A stretch of 64,000 nucleotides of DNA from Pseudomonas borbori (GTDB taxonomy: Bacteria; Pseudomonadota; Gammaproteobacteria; Pseudomonadales; Pseudomonadaceae): assembly GCF_900115555.1 (NCBI RefSeq), contig NZ_FOWX01000029.1:1-64000 (forward strand). Direction: 5' to 3'. Each line of letters starts with the position of its first letter. Position 1 is the stretch's first letter. Under the pieces are notes generated by a model. That model saw nothing but the letters and a program-made list of their open reading frames with translations, was not told the DNA's origin and ran no database searches. The translations under genes were made by a program, and so were the position numbers. This document shows, one piece after another, positions 1 through 13,335 of this stretch.

Positions 1-1
1 A

Positions 2-205
2 CTGCTGGACGACCGCTACGGCAACCGCTCGACGCTAGTGACCAGCCAGATGCCAGTGGACAAATGGCACGCACTGATCGGCGATCCGACCTTGGGCGAT
101 GCGATCCTCGACCGGCTGGTGCACAACGCTTATCGGATCGAACTGAAGGGCGAATCGATGCGCAGACGCGCAACGAAATTGACGGCGACAGAGACTTCAG
201 ACTAA
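2..205 (+). CDS. IstB-like ATPase of an IS21-family element, C-terminal fragment
   Basis: The reading frame enters from the left edge and ends at a TAA at 203-205. The 67 visible residues (LLDDRYGNRSTLVTSQMPVD near the start) match the C-terminal part of IstB, the AAA+ helper ATPase that assists the IS21 transposase IstA in target capture. Walker motifs would lie to the left of the window. The repeat-bearing DNA just downstream fits the right end of the element. The family call is from memory of the conserved NRS-TLVTSQ-P...W...GDPTL-DAILDRLVH pattern. Whether the full element is intact cannot be seen. Confidence 0.85.
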   Translation: MLDDRYGNRSTLVTSQMPVDKWHALIGDPTLGDAILDRLVHNAYRIELKGESMRRRATKLTATETSD

Positions 206-239
206 CAATGCAAACCTGCGTCGCTGCGCTCCGACTGCC

Positions 240-332
240 TGTCCAACTGGACGTGGATCAGGTGTCCAAGTGAGCATGGAACGAGTGTCCAAATGATCGT
301 GGGCTGAGTGTCCAAGTGTCGTGGAATCCGCA
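240..332 (+). repeat. IS21-family right end with four phased repeats
   Basis: The heptamer TGTCCAA occurs at 240, 263, 286 and 309, exactly 23 bases apart each time, directly after the istB stop. Phased internal repeats near the termini are typical transposase-binding sites in IS21 elements. The terminal CA at 331-332 is a plausible element edge, because IS21 elements usually end in TG...CA. The exact edge is an inference, since the other end is not in the window. Confidence 0.7.
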
Positions 333-337
333 ATCGT

Positions 338-373
338 GGACAAAAAACGGGCCTGTTGGCCCGTTTTTTGTCC
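338..373. terminator. Perfect bidirectional terminator hairpin
   Basis: A perfect 16-base inverted repeat (338-353 and 358-373) with a TGTT loop carries A-tracts and T-tracts inside the arms, so it can terminate transcription both ways. It separates the insertion-sequence end from katG. Confidence 0.8.
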
Positions 374-504
374 GGAAGAGGCAAGGAAATAACTATCGAG
401 TTGTTACGCTTCATAAATTGGTTCGCCTGCCCAAGCGGGTCTAGGCTTGTTCCATCGTCGGCCGCAGTCGATGGGTCCGACCCGATGAGGAGAAGGAGAG
501 AACG

Positions 505-2655
<2,151 letters not shown>

Positions 2656-2661
2656 GCCGTT

Positions 2662-2693
2662 GCCGGTGGAGCGCCCTGTGGCGCCCCGCCGGC
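2662..2693 (+). terminator. GC-rich hairpin after katG
   Basis: A strong imperfect hairpin (GCCGG-arm, CTGT loop, CCGGC-arm) follows the katG stop by a few bases. It has no T-tract, so it may act as an RNA 3' end stabiliser or weak terminator rather than a classical intrinsic terminator. Confidence 0.4.
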
Positions 2694-2799
2694 CGGGTTC
2701 AACCGCCTCGCTGATGCAGGCGCCCTGCTTTTCGCTTGACCGTAACGAACGGCAAGCGGAGCATTCGCCCATTCCACGGATGTCGCAAGGATTCCAGGC

Positions 2800-3264
2800 A
2801 TGAAGGGTCATATCGAAGTCATCGACTATTTGAAAATGCTGCTCAAGGGCGAACTGGCTGCGCGCGACCAGTACTTCATTCACTCGCGTCTGTACGAGGA
2901 TTGGGGCTTCAATAAGCTCTACGAGCGGATCAACCACGAAATGGAAGAGGAGACTCAGCACGCCGATGCGCTGTTGCGGCGTATTCTGTTCCTCGAGGGG
3001 TTGCCGGATATGACACCCAATCCCTTCAGGTTCGGGCAGAGCGTGCCGGAGATGTTCAAGCTCGACCTGGCTCTGGAATACGAGGTGCGGGCCGCGCTGA
3101 GCAAGGGCATCGAGCTGTGCGAACGCCATCAGGATTATCCGAGCCGTGACATTCTGCAGGCTCAACTCAAGGACACCGAGGAAGATCATGCCTATTGGCT
3201 GGAGATTCAGCTTGGCCTGATCGACAAGATGGGCCTGGAGAACTATTTGCAGAGCCAGATGTAG
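2800..3264 (+). CDS. ftnA: Bacterial ferritin FtnA (BfrA-like, lacks haem ligand)
   Basis: The 154-residue four-helix ferritin stores iron as a ferric core in the cytoplasm. Ferroxidase ligands are visible: Glu18, Glu51, His54, a Glu in the LALEYEVR helix, and Glu/His in DTEEDHAYW. Bacterioferritins bind haem through Met52 at subunit interfaces; here residue 52 is Thr (EETQH), so haem binding by that route is unlikely. This matches the P. aeruginosa protein once called BfrA and now FtnA, which is encoded between a catalase gene and uvrA as here. Its position beside katG links iron storage to peroxide defence and suggests the ferritin may supply iron for haem catalase. Confidence 0.93.
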   Translation: MKGHIEVIDYLKMLLKGELAARDQYFIHSRLYEDWGFNKLYERINHEMEEETQHADALLRRILFLEGLPDMTPNPFRFGQSVPEMFKLDLALEYEVRAALSKGIELCERHQDYPSRDILQAQLKDTEEDHAYWLEIQLGLIDKMGLENYLQSQM

Positions 3265-3290
3265 ATTTCAGCTACAAGCTACAAGCCGAG

Positions 3291-3322
3291 CCAGGGCGGA
3301 GGTGATCCGTCCTGGCCTTTTT
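3291..3322 (+). terminator. Intrinsic terminator after ftnA
   Basis: A 10-base-pair stem (3291-3300 with 3306-3315, one G-U pair) is followed by CCTTTTT. It ends ftnA transcription before the convergent uvrA gene. Confidence 0.75.
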
Positions 3323-3356
3323 CTTGCCGCTTATCGCTTGAGCGCAGCGGCAAGCC

Positions 3357-6212
<2,856 letters not shown>

Positions 6213-6346
6213 AAACAGCGGCCTCGCATGGCGGGCGGAAAACCAGCGAGTATACGGCCCTGTGCCGCAGTGCGGCAAAGCATGACGGCTGTGCCGCGTC
6301 GAGCGGGGCTGCTAGAATCGCCGCCTATTTTATCAAGGCGTTCTCC

Positions 6347-7735
6347 ATGCACGATTCCTACAGCGAGCGCATGAGTGGCGGTGAAACCCGTGCGGCCGCC
6401 GGGCTGGCACTGGTGTTTGCCTTCCGCATGCTCGGCATGTTCATGGTCCTGCCGGTGCTGGCGACCTACGGCATGGAGCTGCGCGGCAGTACGCCGGCAT
6501 TGATTGGCCTGGCCATTGGCGCCTACGGCCTGACCCAGGCCCTGCTGCAGATCCCCTTCGGCATGCTCAGCGACCGCATCGGCCGGCGGCCGGTGATCTA
6601 TGCCGGGCTGCTGATTTTCGCCGCCGGCAGCCTGCTGGCGGCCAATGCCGATTCCATCTGGGGGGTGATCGCCGGCCGTGTGCTGCAGGGCGCCGGGGCG
6701 ATTTCCGCCGCGGTGATGGCGCTGCTCTCCGATCTGACCCGCGAACAGCACCGGACCAAGGCCATGGCCATGATCGGCATGAGCATCGGCTTGTCCTTCG
6801 CCGTGGCCATGGTGGTGGGTCCGTTGCTGACCCGCGCCTTTGGCTTGTCCGGGTTGTTCATGGCCACCGCCGCCATGGCCTTGCTCGGTATTCTCATCGT
6901 CGCCGGGGTGGTGCCGCGCGCGGCCGGACCGCTGCAACACCGCGAGTCCAAAGTGGCCAGTCAGGCATTGCTGCCAACCTTGCAGCATGTCGATTTGTTG
7001 CGTCTGGACTTCGGCATCCTGGCCCTGCATGCGATTCTGATGGCCAGTTTCATCGCCTTGCCGCTGGCGCTGGTGGAGCAGGGAGGGCTGCCCAAGGAAG
7101 AACACTGGTGGGTGTACCTGACCGCGCTACTGATCGGCTTCTTCGGCATGCTGCCGTTCATCATCTATGGCGAGAAACAGCGGCGCATGAAGCGTGTGTT
7201 GCTCGGGGCGGTAGCGGTGCTGCTGGCCTGTGAGCTGTACTTCTGGCAGTTCGGCAGCAGCCTGCGCGCACTGGTGCTGGGCACAGTGGTGTTTTTCACC
7301 GCGTTCAATCTGCTCGAGGCGTCGCTGCCGTCATTGGTCAGCAAGGTGGCGCCTGCCGGCGGCAAGGGCACGGCGATGGGGGTGTATTCGACCAGCCAGT
7401 TTCTCGGCGCGGCCCTGGGCGGTATCCTCGGCGGTTGGCTGTACCAGCATTACAGCCTGTCGGGGGTGTTTCTCGGTTGCGCCGCCATGGCTCTTCTCTG
7501 GCTGGTCTTTGCTGTTACTATGCGCGAACCGCCTTATGTCACCAGCCTGCGCTTGCCGCTTTCAGTCGCGGCATTGCACGAAGTGGGGTTGGCCGAGCGT
7601 TTACAGGCAGTGCCCGGAGTGGCGGATGCCGTGGTGGTGCGTGAAGAAGCCGCCATCTATATCAAAGTGGATACCCAACAATTGGATCGCATGTCCCTCG
7701 AGCGCCTGATCGAAGCGCCGCCGGCGACGTGCTGA
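6347..7735 (+). CDS. Major facilitator superfamily transporter
   Basis: The 462-residue inner-membrane protein has about twelve hydrophobic segments. The MFS loop 2-3 signature is visible as GMLSDRIGRRPVIYAG around residue 75. About 55 residues after the last membrane segment form a soluble tail containing VDTQQLDRMSLERLI. The same gene occupies the uvrA-ssb interval in P. aeruginosa. The substrate is unknown, although the family includes drug-type exporters. It ends 18 bases before ssb and may be co-transcribed with it. Confidence 0.9.
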   Translation: MHDSYSERMSGGETRAAAGLALVFAFRMLGMFMVLPVLATYGMELRGSTPALIGLAIGAYGLTQALLQIPFGMLSDRIGRRPVIYAGLLIFAAGSLLAANADSIWGVIAGRVLQGAGAISAAVMALLSDLTREQHRTKAMAMIGMSIGLSFAVAMVVGPLLTRAFGLSGLFMATAAMALLGILIVAGVVPRAAGPLQHRESKVASQALLPTLQHVDLLRLDFGILALHAILMASFIALPLALVEQGGLPKEEHWWVYLTALLIGFFGMLPFIIYGEKQRRMKRVLLGAVAVLLACELYFWQFGSSLRALVLGTVVFFTAFNLLEASLPSLVSKVAPAGGKGTAMGVYSTSQFLGAALGGILGGWLYQHYSLSGVFLGCAAMALLWLVFAVTMREPPYVTSLRLPLSVAALHEVGLAERLQAVPGVADAVVVREEAAIYIKVDTQQLDRMSLERLIEAPPATC

Positions 7736-7753
7736 AAGCTCTAGGAGAACGTT

Positions 7754-8254
7754 ATGGCCCGTGGGGTTAACAAAGTCATTCTGGTCGGTACCTGCGGACA
7801 GGATCCGGAAACGCGCTATCTGCCCAGCGGCAATGCGGTCACCAACCTGAGCCTGGCCACCAGCGAGCAGTGGACCGACAAGCAGACCGGGCAGAAGGTC
7901 GAGAAGACCGAGTGGCACCGTGTCTCGCTGTTCGGCAAGGTTGCCGAAATCGCCGGCGAATACCTGCGCAAGGGTTCGCAGGTGTATATCGAAGGCAAAC
8001 TGCAGACCCGCGAGTGGGAAAAGGACGGCATCAAGCGTTATACCACCGAGATCGTCGTCGACATGCAGGGTACCATGCAACTGCTCGGCGGCCGTCCGGA
8101 TAACGCCGGTGGCGACTCCGCGTCGCGTCAGCAGCGCCCTGCGCCGCAACGTGAAGCGCAGCGCGAACAGCAGCAGGCACCGCGTCCGGCAGCGCCGCAG
8201 CAGACCAAGCCCGCGCAGGATTTCGACAGTTTCGACGACGACATCCCGTTCTGA
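7754..8254 (+). CDS. ssb: Single-stranded DNA-binding protein
   Basis: The 166-residue protein binds ssDNA as a tetramer in replication, recombination and repair. Residues 1-110 form the OB fold (MARGVNKVILVGTCGQDPETRY and EWHRVSLFGKVAE). A Gln/Pro/Arg-rich disordered linker of about 45 residues follows, then the acidic tip DDDIPF that recruits partner proteins. An AGGAG ribosome-binding site lies ahead of the ATG. It is located near uvrA, a common arrangement in proteobacteria. Confidence 0.98.
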   Translation: MARGVNKVILVGTCGQDPETRYLPSGNAVTNLSLATSEQWTDKQTGQKVEKTEWHRVSLFGKVAEIAGEYLRKGSQVYIEGKLQTREWEKDGIKRYTTEIVVDMQGTMQLLGGRPDNAGGDSASRQQRPAPQREAQREQQQAPRPAAPQQTKPAQDFDSFDDDIPF

Positions 8255-8276
8255 TTAGTTGAGTCAGCGTTCTATC

Positions 8277-9161
8277 ATGCGTATGCGGCTGATGCTGCTG
8301 GGCGGTGGCAATGCCCTGGGGCAGGCGCTGATCCGCCTCGGCGCCGAGGAGGACATCGCCTTCCTTGCGCCGCGCCCGCCGGAAACCGGCTGGGATGCCG
8401 CCAGCCTGACCCAACTGCTGGACGACACGCGCCCCGATGCGTTGATCAACCTTGCTTACTATTTCGACTGGTTTCAGGCCGAAGAAGCGAGCGAGGCGCG
8501 GCTGGCTGCCCAGGAGCAAGCGGTCGAGCGCCTGGCCGAGCTTTGTCAGCACCATGAGATTCGTCTGCTGCAACCGTCCAGCTATCGGGTGTTCGATGGT
8601 TCGCGGGTCACCGCCTACAGCGAAAAGGAAGAGCCGGTGCCCTTGGGCATGCGTGGTCAGGCCTTGTGGCGGATCGAGCAGCGCGTACGGGCGGTGTGCC
8701 CGCGGCATGTGTTATTGCGCTTCGGCTGGTTACTGGATGAGAGTCCGGATGGCCAGCTCGGGCGTTTTCTGCGGCGTGCCGAGCGCGATGACAGCATTGC
8801 GCTGGCCGATGATCGACGCGGCAACCCGACCCCGGTCGACGATGCCGCGCGGGTGATCCTCGCGGTGCTCAAGCAGCTCGATTGTCAGGCGCCGTTATGG
8901 GGGACTTTCCACTATGGCGGCCAGGAAGCGGCGACCTCGCTGGCCTTGGGCCAGGCGGTGCTGAGCGAAGCGCGCAACTTGCGCAGCAACCTGCTGGAAG
9001 ACATCACGGCGCAGGCCCATGCCGCGCGCCCGGATGCCGCCGAGGAGCCGCAACACGCGGTGCTGGCCTGCAAGAAAATCCTGCATACCTTCGGTATCAA
9101 GCCGCGCGCCTGGCGCTCGGCATTGCCGAGTCTATTGGATCGTTACTACCGTCATGTCTGA
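8277..9161 (+). CDS. Sugar nucleotide-binding (RmlD-like) SDR protein
   Basis: The protein of about 294 residues resembles the NAD(P)-binding extended SDR fold of dTDP-4-dehydrorhamnose reductase. The nucleotide-binding stretch is MLLGGGNALGQAL near the N-terminus, with GGGNALG in place of the usual GxxGxxG. The C-terminal VLLRFGWLLDESP and NPTPVDDAARVI segments fit RmlD-type reductases. The usual YxxxK catalytic pair is not clearly preserved, so catalysis is uncertain. The ATG at 8277 is preferred over an in-frame TTG at 8259. The gene overlaps the next SDR gene by 8 bases, so the two are probably translated together in surface sugar or polysaccharide metabolism. Confidence 0.75.
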   Translation: MRMRLMLLGGGNALGQALIRLGAEEDIAFLAPRPPETGWDAASLTQLLDDTRPDALINLAYYFDWFQAEEASEARLAAQEQAVERLAELCQHHEIRLLQPSSYRVFDGSRVTAYSEKEEPVPLGMRGQALWRIEQRVRAVCPRHVLLRFGWLLDESPDGQLGRFLRRAERDDSIALADDRRGNPTPVDDAARVILAVLKQLDCQAPLWGTFHYGGQEAATSLALGQAVLSEARNLRSNLLEDITAQAHAARPDAAEEPQHAVLACKKILHTFGIKPRAWRSALPSLLDRYYRHV

Positions 9162-10086
9162 TGCACCTATTCTGATCACCGGAGGAGCCGGTTTTATCGG
9201 TTCGCATCTGGTTGACGCGCTATTGGGCCAAGGCCATGCGGTGCGCGTGCTGGACAACTTATCCATGGGCAAGCGCGCCAATCTGCCGCTGGATAACCCG
9301 CGCCTGGGTTTTATCGAAGGCGATGTGGCCGATGCGCGCCTGGTCGATCAGGCCGTGGCCGGTTGTGCGGCCGTGGTGCACCTGGCAGCAGTGGCCTCGG
9401 TACAGGCCTCGGTGGATGACCCGGTGAGTACGCACCAGAGCAACTTCGTCGGCACCCTCAACGTCTGCGAGGCCATGCGTCTGCACGGGGTCAAGCGGGT
9501 GGTCTATGCATCGAGCGCGGCGGTCTATGGCAACAATGGCGAAGGTCAGGCGATTGACGAAGATACGCCCAAGGCGCCGCTGACGCCCTACGCCGCAGAC
9601 AAACTGGCCAGTGAGCATTACCTGGACTTCTATCGCCGTCAGCACGGTCTGGAACCAGCGATTTTTCGCTTCTTCAATATTTTCGGTCCACGCCAGGATC
9701 CGTCCTCGCCTTATTCCGGGGTGATCAGCATCTTCACCCAGCGGGCGCAGCAAGGGCTGCCGATCAGGGTGTTCGGCGATGGCGAGCAGACCCGCGACTT
9801 CTTCTATGTCGGCGACCTGTTGGCGCTGCTGATCCAGGCGTTGGAGATGCCGCAGGTGGTGGCGGGCGCGGTGAATGTCGGCTGGAATCAGGCGGTCAGC
9901 CTCAACCAGCTGCTGGCCGAAATCGGCAGTCTGTGTGGCGGTTTGCCGGCGGTTGACTATCGGGCGGCGCGGCCCGGCGATATTCGCCATTCGCGAGCGG
10001 ACAACCGGCGCTTGCAGGATTGTTACCGGCTGCCGCCTGCGACCGCCATGCGTGAGGGCTTGCGCAGGTTGCTAAACCAGGGCTGA
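9154..10086 (+). CDS. NAD-dependent epimerase/dehydratase (GalE/WbpP-like)
   Basis: The 310-residue extended SDR probably epimerises or dehydrates a nucleotide sugar. It has the NAD-binding motif GGAGFIGSHL at residues 10-19, VVHLAAVASV, a Ser region YASSAAVYG, the catalytic YAADK and the sugar-binding FRFFNIFGPRQDP segment. The start ATG overlaps the stop of the preceding SDR gene in the string ATGTCTGA. It resembles UDP-GlcNAc/GlcNAcA 4-epimerases more than dehydratases. The precise substrate cannot be told from sequence. A strong terminator follows. Confidence 0.85.
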   Translation: MSDAPILITGGAGFIGSHLVDALLGQGHAVRVLDNLSMGKRANLPLDNPRLGFIEGDVADARLVDQAVAGCAAVVHLAAVASVQASVDDPVSTHQSNFVGTLNVCEAMRLHGVKRVVYASSAAVYGNNGEGQAIDEDTPKAPLTPYAADKLASEHYLDFYRRQHGLEPAIFRFFNIFGPRQDPSSPYSGVISIFTQRAQQGLPIRVFGDGEQTRDFFYVGDLLALLIQALEMPQVVAGAVNVGWNQAVSLNQLLAEIGSLCGGLPAVDYRAARPGDIRHSRADNRRLQDCYRLPPATAMREGLRRLLNQG

Positions 10087-10091
10087 TCTGT

Positions 10092-10132
10092 ACCCACAAA
10101 AAAAACCGGCGCTGAGCCGGTTTTTTGTGGGT
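10092..10132. terminator. Bidirectional intrinsic terminator
   Basis: The arms ACCCACAAAAAAAACCGGC and GCCGGTTTTTTGTGGGT form a long hairpin with A and T tracts. It lies between the convergent epimerase and oprG genes and can serve both. Confidence 0.9.
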
Positions 10133-10143
10133 GGCGGTTTGCC

Positions 10144-10830
10144 TTAGAACTTGTAGCCGAGGCCGACCATGTAGACCAGCGGATCGACATCCACGTCGAC
10201 CTTGACCTTCTCGCCGCCAAAGGAGGTGGTGCCGGTGGTGTCGATGTCGATGTAACGCACGCTGGCGTTGAGCAGGAGGGTGTCGGTCAGCAGATAGTCC
10301 ATGCCCAGTTGGGCGGCGAGGCCCCAGGAATCTTTCATGTCCAGGCCGCTGAAGCCTTTGCCTTCGGCTTCGCTGCTCAGCTTGTCGTCGAAGAACCAGG
10401 TGTAGTTGATGCCCGCTCCCGCATAGGGCTGGAAGGCGGAGGCGCTGTCGAGCGGGTAGTAGACGACGCTCAGGGTTGGCGGCAGGTGCTTGAGTTCACC
10501 CAGCTTGCCGTTCAGGCCTGCGAATACTCCAGGCATGCCTTTCACGCCGACGTCGTGGCTGAACGGCGTGGCGGCCAGCAATTCGATACCGATGTGATTG
10601 CTGATCATGTAGGTGCCGGTGAGGCCCAGCTGGGTATCGCTGTCCAGTGTGGCTTTGGTGCCGGCCACGTCGGTGTTCAGCGCGCCTACCCAGATATCGC
10701 TGCTGCTTTCATGCGGGTCGACGGTGGCTGCACCGGCGCGCAGGATGATGTCGCCTGCCTCGTAGGCCTGGGCGAGGGGTGCGGCCAATACGCTGGCCAG
10801 GATGGAGAGAGCGAGCAGGGACTTGCGCAT
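10144..10830 (-). CDS. oprG: OmpW-family outer membrane protein OprG
   Basis: The 228-residue protein has a signal peptide (MRKSLLALSILASVLAAPLAQA) and an eight-strand beta-barrel pattern ending in GLGYKF, with a terminal Phe needed for outer-membrane insertion. Segments VDSDTQLGLTGTYM, LPPTLSVVYYPL and KVDVDVDPLVYMVGLGYKF match P. aeruginosa OprG, a small channel for hydrophobic or amino-acid-like solutes. The ATG at 10830 is chosen because a GGAG site precedes it and it starts the signal peptide. A TTGA-N6-TCAA box 70 bases upstream fits the known ANR-dependent expression of oprG. Confidence 0.9.
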   Translation of the reverse strand: MRKSLLALSILASVLAAPLAQAYEAGDIILRAGAATVDPHESSSDIWVGALNTDVAGTKATLDSDTQLGLTGTYMISNHIGIELLAATPFSHDVGVKGMPGVFAGLNGKLGELKHLPPTLSVVYYPLDSASAFQPYAGAGINYTWFFDDKLSSEAEGKGFSGLDMKDSWGLAAQLGMDYLLTDTLLLNASVRYIDIDTTGTTSFGGEKVKVDVDVDPLVYMVGLGYKF

Positions 10831-10899
10831 GGAGAACTCCGGTCGAGTCATCAGTTGGTTGGGCTGAGGGCAATGTTAGGGAGCTAAGCACGTCGAGTT

Positions 10900-10913
10900 T
10901 TGACCCAGCTCAA
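10900..10913 (-). promoter_or_regulatory. Candidate ANR/FNR box upstream of oprG
   Basis: TTGACCCAGCTCAA fits the TTGA-N6-TCAA half-site pattern of ANR/FNR boxes. Its distance of 70 bases to the oprG start is compatible with an activator position near -41.5. In P. aeruginosa oprG is ANR-controlled. No transcription start is known here. Confidence 0.55.
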
Positions 10914-11171
10914 TGAATTGGCTTGCTGGTAGTGCGGGTATTTGTCCGGCGTCGCCTGGGCTCACCCTGTTCAGCCAGCGGCTGGCGCGGGATGCAGGAG
11001 GCTGAAGGGGTGGACGCTGCGGCATCTGGTCGCGGTGCATCGCTTGCCGTGCGCTTTGACAATGGCAGCGCGTGAGGGAGGTCTCTCCCCGACTGTTCAG
11101 AGGTGTCGGTATTCGCCACGCCCTCAGCGGGTATTTATCAGTCCGGAGTTGCCGAGTGTTCGCTCTCAGTT

Positions 11172-11190
11172 GATAATGCTTCTCTTTAAA
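11172..11190 (+). promoter_or_regulatory. Candidate Fur box before the TonB2 operon
   Basis: GATAATGCTTCTCTTTAAA matches 13 of 19 positions of the classical Fur consensus, with the first seven intact. It lies 26 bases upstream of the operon's first start codon, where repression by iron-loaded Fur would be effective. The match is moderate and the call is tentative. Confidence 0.35.
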
Positions 11191-11215
11191 TTCTGGTCTT
11201 ATCAAGGAATTCCCA

Positions 11216-11989
11216 ATGCCCCTCGTGTCGACGCGCTTGCTGGCGGTTACGCTGGTTTTGGCCAGTACTCCGCTTGCGGCGACCTCCCTGGACGCAGCCC
11301 TGGATGAAAGTCAGCGCCTGGCCGCCGAAGCCAAGGCCTCGCAGGCGCGCATCGAACAGCTCGACGATGCCAGTCGCGAGATGCTTGCCGAATACCGCAA
11401 TGCCTTGCAGCAGGCCGAGGCGTTGAAAGGCTATAACCAACAACTGCAAGAACTGGTCGTGGCCCAGCGCCAGGAACTGGCGGGGTACCAGGCGCAGCTG
11501 GACGGCATCGAGCGCACCCAGGAAGCGGTGACGCCACAGATGCGCCGGATGGTCGAGGTGCTCGGCGAATTCATTGCCGCCGACCTGCCGTTCCTGCCGG
11601 ATGAGCGCAGCGATCGCCTGGCGCAGTTGCAGGAGCTGCTGCCGCGTGCCGATGTCAGCCTGGCGGAAAAGTACCGACGTATCCTCGAGGCCTATCAGGT
11701 CGAGAGCGACTACGGCCGCACCCTGGAGGCCTGGCGTGGCGAGCTGCCGGTCGACGGCGCGGCGTCGCGCAGCGTCGAGTTTCTCCGTCTCGGCCGGGTG
11801 ATGCTGTACTACCAGACCCTCGACGGCCATGAGAGTGGCTGGTGGAACCCGCAAAAGCGCGGTTGGGAAACGCTCGATGGCAGTGCCCGGCGGCCGTTGC
11901 ACCAAGCCATCGCCATCGCCCGTCAGGAACAGGCGCCGGCCCTGCTCGATCTCCCCGTGAAGACCCTGGCTCAGGAGGCCAAGCAATGA
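11216..11989 (+). CDS. DUF3450 periplasmic coiled-coil protein
   Basis: The 257-residue protein has a signal peptide (MPLVSTRLLAVTLVLASTPLAA), a long coiled coil at about residues 25-105, and a C-terminal globular part with YYQTLDGHESGWWNPQKRGWE. This is the DUF3450 family, typically the first gene of TonB2/TtpC operons in marine and pseudomonad bacteria. Its role is probably as a periplasmic partner of the TtpC-ExbB-ExbD-TonB complex. The stop overlaps the next start (ATGA), so translation is likely coupled. Confidence 0.85.
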   Translation: MPLVSTRLLAVTLVLASTPLAATSLDAALDESQRLAAEAKASQARIEQLDDASREMLAEYRNALQQAEALKGYNQQLQELVVAQRQELAGYQAQLDGIERTQEAVTPQMRRMVEVLGEFIAADLPFLPDERSDRLAQLQELLPRADVSLAEKYRRILEAYQVESDYGRTLEAWRGELPVDGAASRSVEFLRLGRVMLYYQTLDGHESGWWNPQKRGWETLDGSARRPLHQAIAIARQEQAPALLDLPVKTLAQEAKQ

Positions 11990-13335
11990 GCCGTCGTGTT
12001 ATCGCCATTCTGACCCTGGGGTTGTTGCCCGCGCTGGCCAGTGCTGCCGCGCCGCTCAGCCCGGATCAACTGTTGCAGCGCATTCGCAGCGAACGTGCCG
12101 CCGAAGTCACGGCCATGCACAGTCGCGAGCAGGCATTTGTCGCCGAGCGTGGCGAGCGGGCGCAGTTGCTCGCCGCCGCACGGGCGGCCTTGCAGGCCCA
12201 GAAGGCCCAGGCCGAGAACCTGAAAGCCGAGTTCGATCGCCAGGAGGCCGAACTGGCCGAGCAGGAAAAACTCCTCGCCCAGCGCGTCGGCCATCTCGGC
12301 GAGTTGTTCGGCGTGGTGCGCCAGAGCGCCGGCGATGTCGCCGGGCAGTGGCAGGACAGCCAGCTCAATGCGCAGTATCCCGAGCGCTTGCGGCGCCTCA
12401 AGGCGCTGGCCGAGAGTCGCACCTTGCCGTCCGCCGCGGATCTCGACGGTTATTGGATGTTGCTGCTGGAAGACCTGGCCGCCAGCGGTCGGGTCGAGCA
12501 GGTGCAAGTGCCGGTGGTGGCCGCCGATGGCCACCGCAGCGAGCAGTCGGTACTGCGTGTCGGCACCTTCTCGGCCTTCAGCGAGCAGGCCTTCCTGCGT
12601 TACGACGCCGATGCCGGCGAGTTGCTGGCGCCGCAGCGGCAACCGTCCGGCCTGGGCCGGGTTGACGACTATTTGAATAGTGGCGAGGCGCTTGCCAGCC
12701 TGCCGGTCGATCCCAGTCGCGGTACCTTGCTGGCCCAGTTGCAGCGGCAGCCGACCCTGTGGGATCGCCTGCAGCAGGGCGGCCTGGTCGGCTGGGTGAT
12801 AGTCGCCTTGGGCGTGGTGGGCCTGCTCCTGGCCATCTGGCGCATGCTTCATCTGGCCCGGGTCGGGCGTGGGGTGAGCGCGCAGATGCATGATCTCAGC
12901 GCGCCGCGTGGTGATAACCCGCTGGGCCGGGTGATCGGCGTGCTGGGGCCGCAGCCGCAGTTGGCCGACCTGGAAACCCTGGAGCTGAAGCTCGACGAGG
13001 CGATCCTGCAGGAAACTCCGCCCCTGGAAAAAGGCCAGGGCCTGCTCAAACTGCTCTGCGCTGTGGCGCCGCTGCTCGGCCTGCTCGGCACCGTGACCGG
13101 CATGATCGTCACCTTCCAGGCCATCACCCAGGGCGGTGGCGGTGATTCGCGGCTGATGGCCGACGGCATTTCCCAGGCCCTGGTGACTACGGTGCTGGGC
13201 CTGGTGGTGGCGATTCCGCTGCTGTTCCTGCACAGCCTGCTGGCCAGTCGCAGCAAGGGCCTGATCCAGTTGCTCGAGCAGCAAAGTGCCGGCCTGATCG
13301 CCCTGCATCTGTCCGGGGCGCCGCGTCGTGACTGA
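11986..13335 (+). CDS. ttpC: TtpC-like MotA/TolQ/ExbB proton-channel protein
   Basis: The 449-residue protein has a signal peptide, a periplasmic coiled coil (about 25-110), a small domain, one membrane segment (GWVIVALGVVGLLLAIW) and a C-terminal ExbB-like module with LLKLLCAVAPLLGLLGTVTG and the last membrane helices. TtpC is the extra ExbB-like component of TonB2 systems in Vibrio, required for energy transduction there. The ATG overlaps the DUF3450 stop in ATGA, and the end overlaps the following exbB start. The symbol is by family resemblance. Confidence 0.85.
   Translation: MSRRVIAILTLGLLPALASAAAPLSPDQLLQRIRSERAAEVTAMHSREQAFVAERGERAQLLAAARAALQAQKAQAENLKAEFDRQEAELAEQEKLLAQRVGHLGELFGVVRQSAGDVAGQWQDSQLNAQYPERLRRLKALAESRTLPSAADLDGYWMLLLEDLAASGRVEQVQVPVVAADGHRSEQSVLRVGTFSAFSEQAFLRYDADAGELLAPQRQPSGLGRVDDYLNSGEALASLPVDPSRGTLLAQLQRQPTLWDRLQQGGLVGWVIVALGVVGLLLAIWRMLHLARVGRGVSAQMHDLSAPRGDNPLGRVIGVLGPQPQLADLETLELKLDEAILQETPPLEKGQGLLKLLCAVAPLLGLLGTVTGMIVTFQAITQGGGGDSRLMADGISQALVTTVLGLVVAIPLLFLHSLLASRSKGLIQLLEQQSAGLIALHLSGAPRRD

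Larger units (their letters stand above)
10831..11215. other. Intergenic region between divergent oprG and TonB2 operon
   Basis: The 385 bases hold the oprG promoter with its ANR-type box and the promoter of the DUF3450/TonB operon with a candidate Fur box. No convincing gene was seen in between. Confidence 0.6.

Noticed and set aside
385..480. OxyR site upstream of katG
   Set aside because: Only one imperfect pair of tetranucleotides (CTAT-N7-TTAC) is seen; too weak to call.
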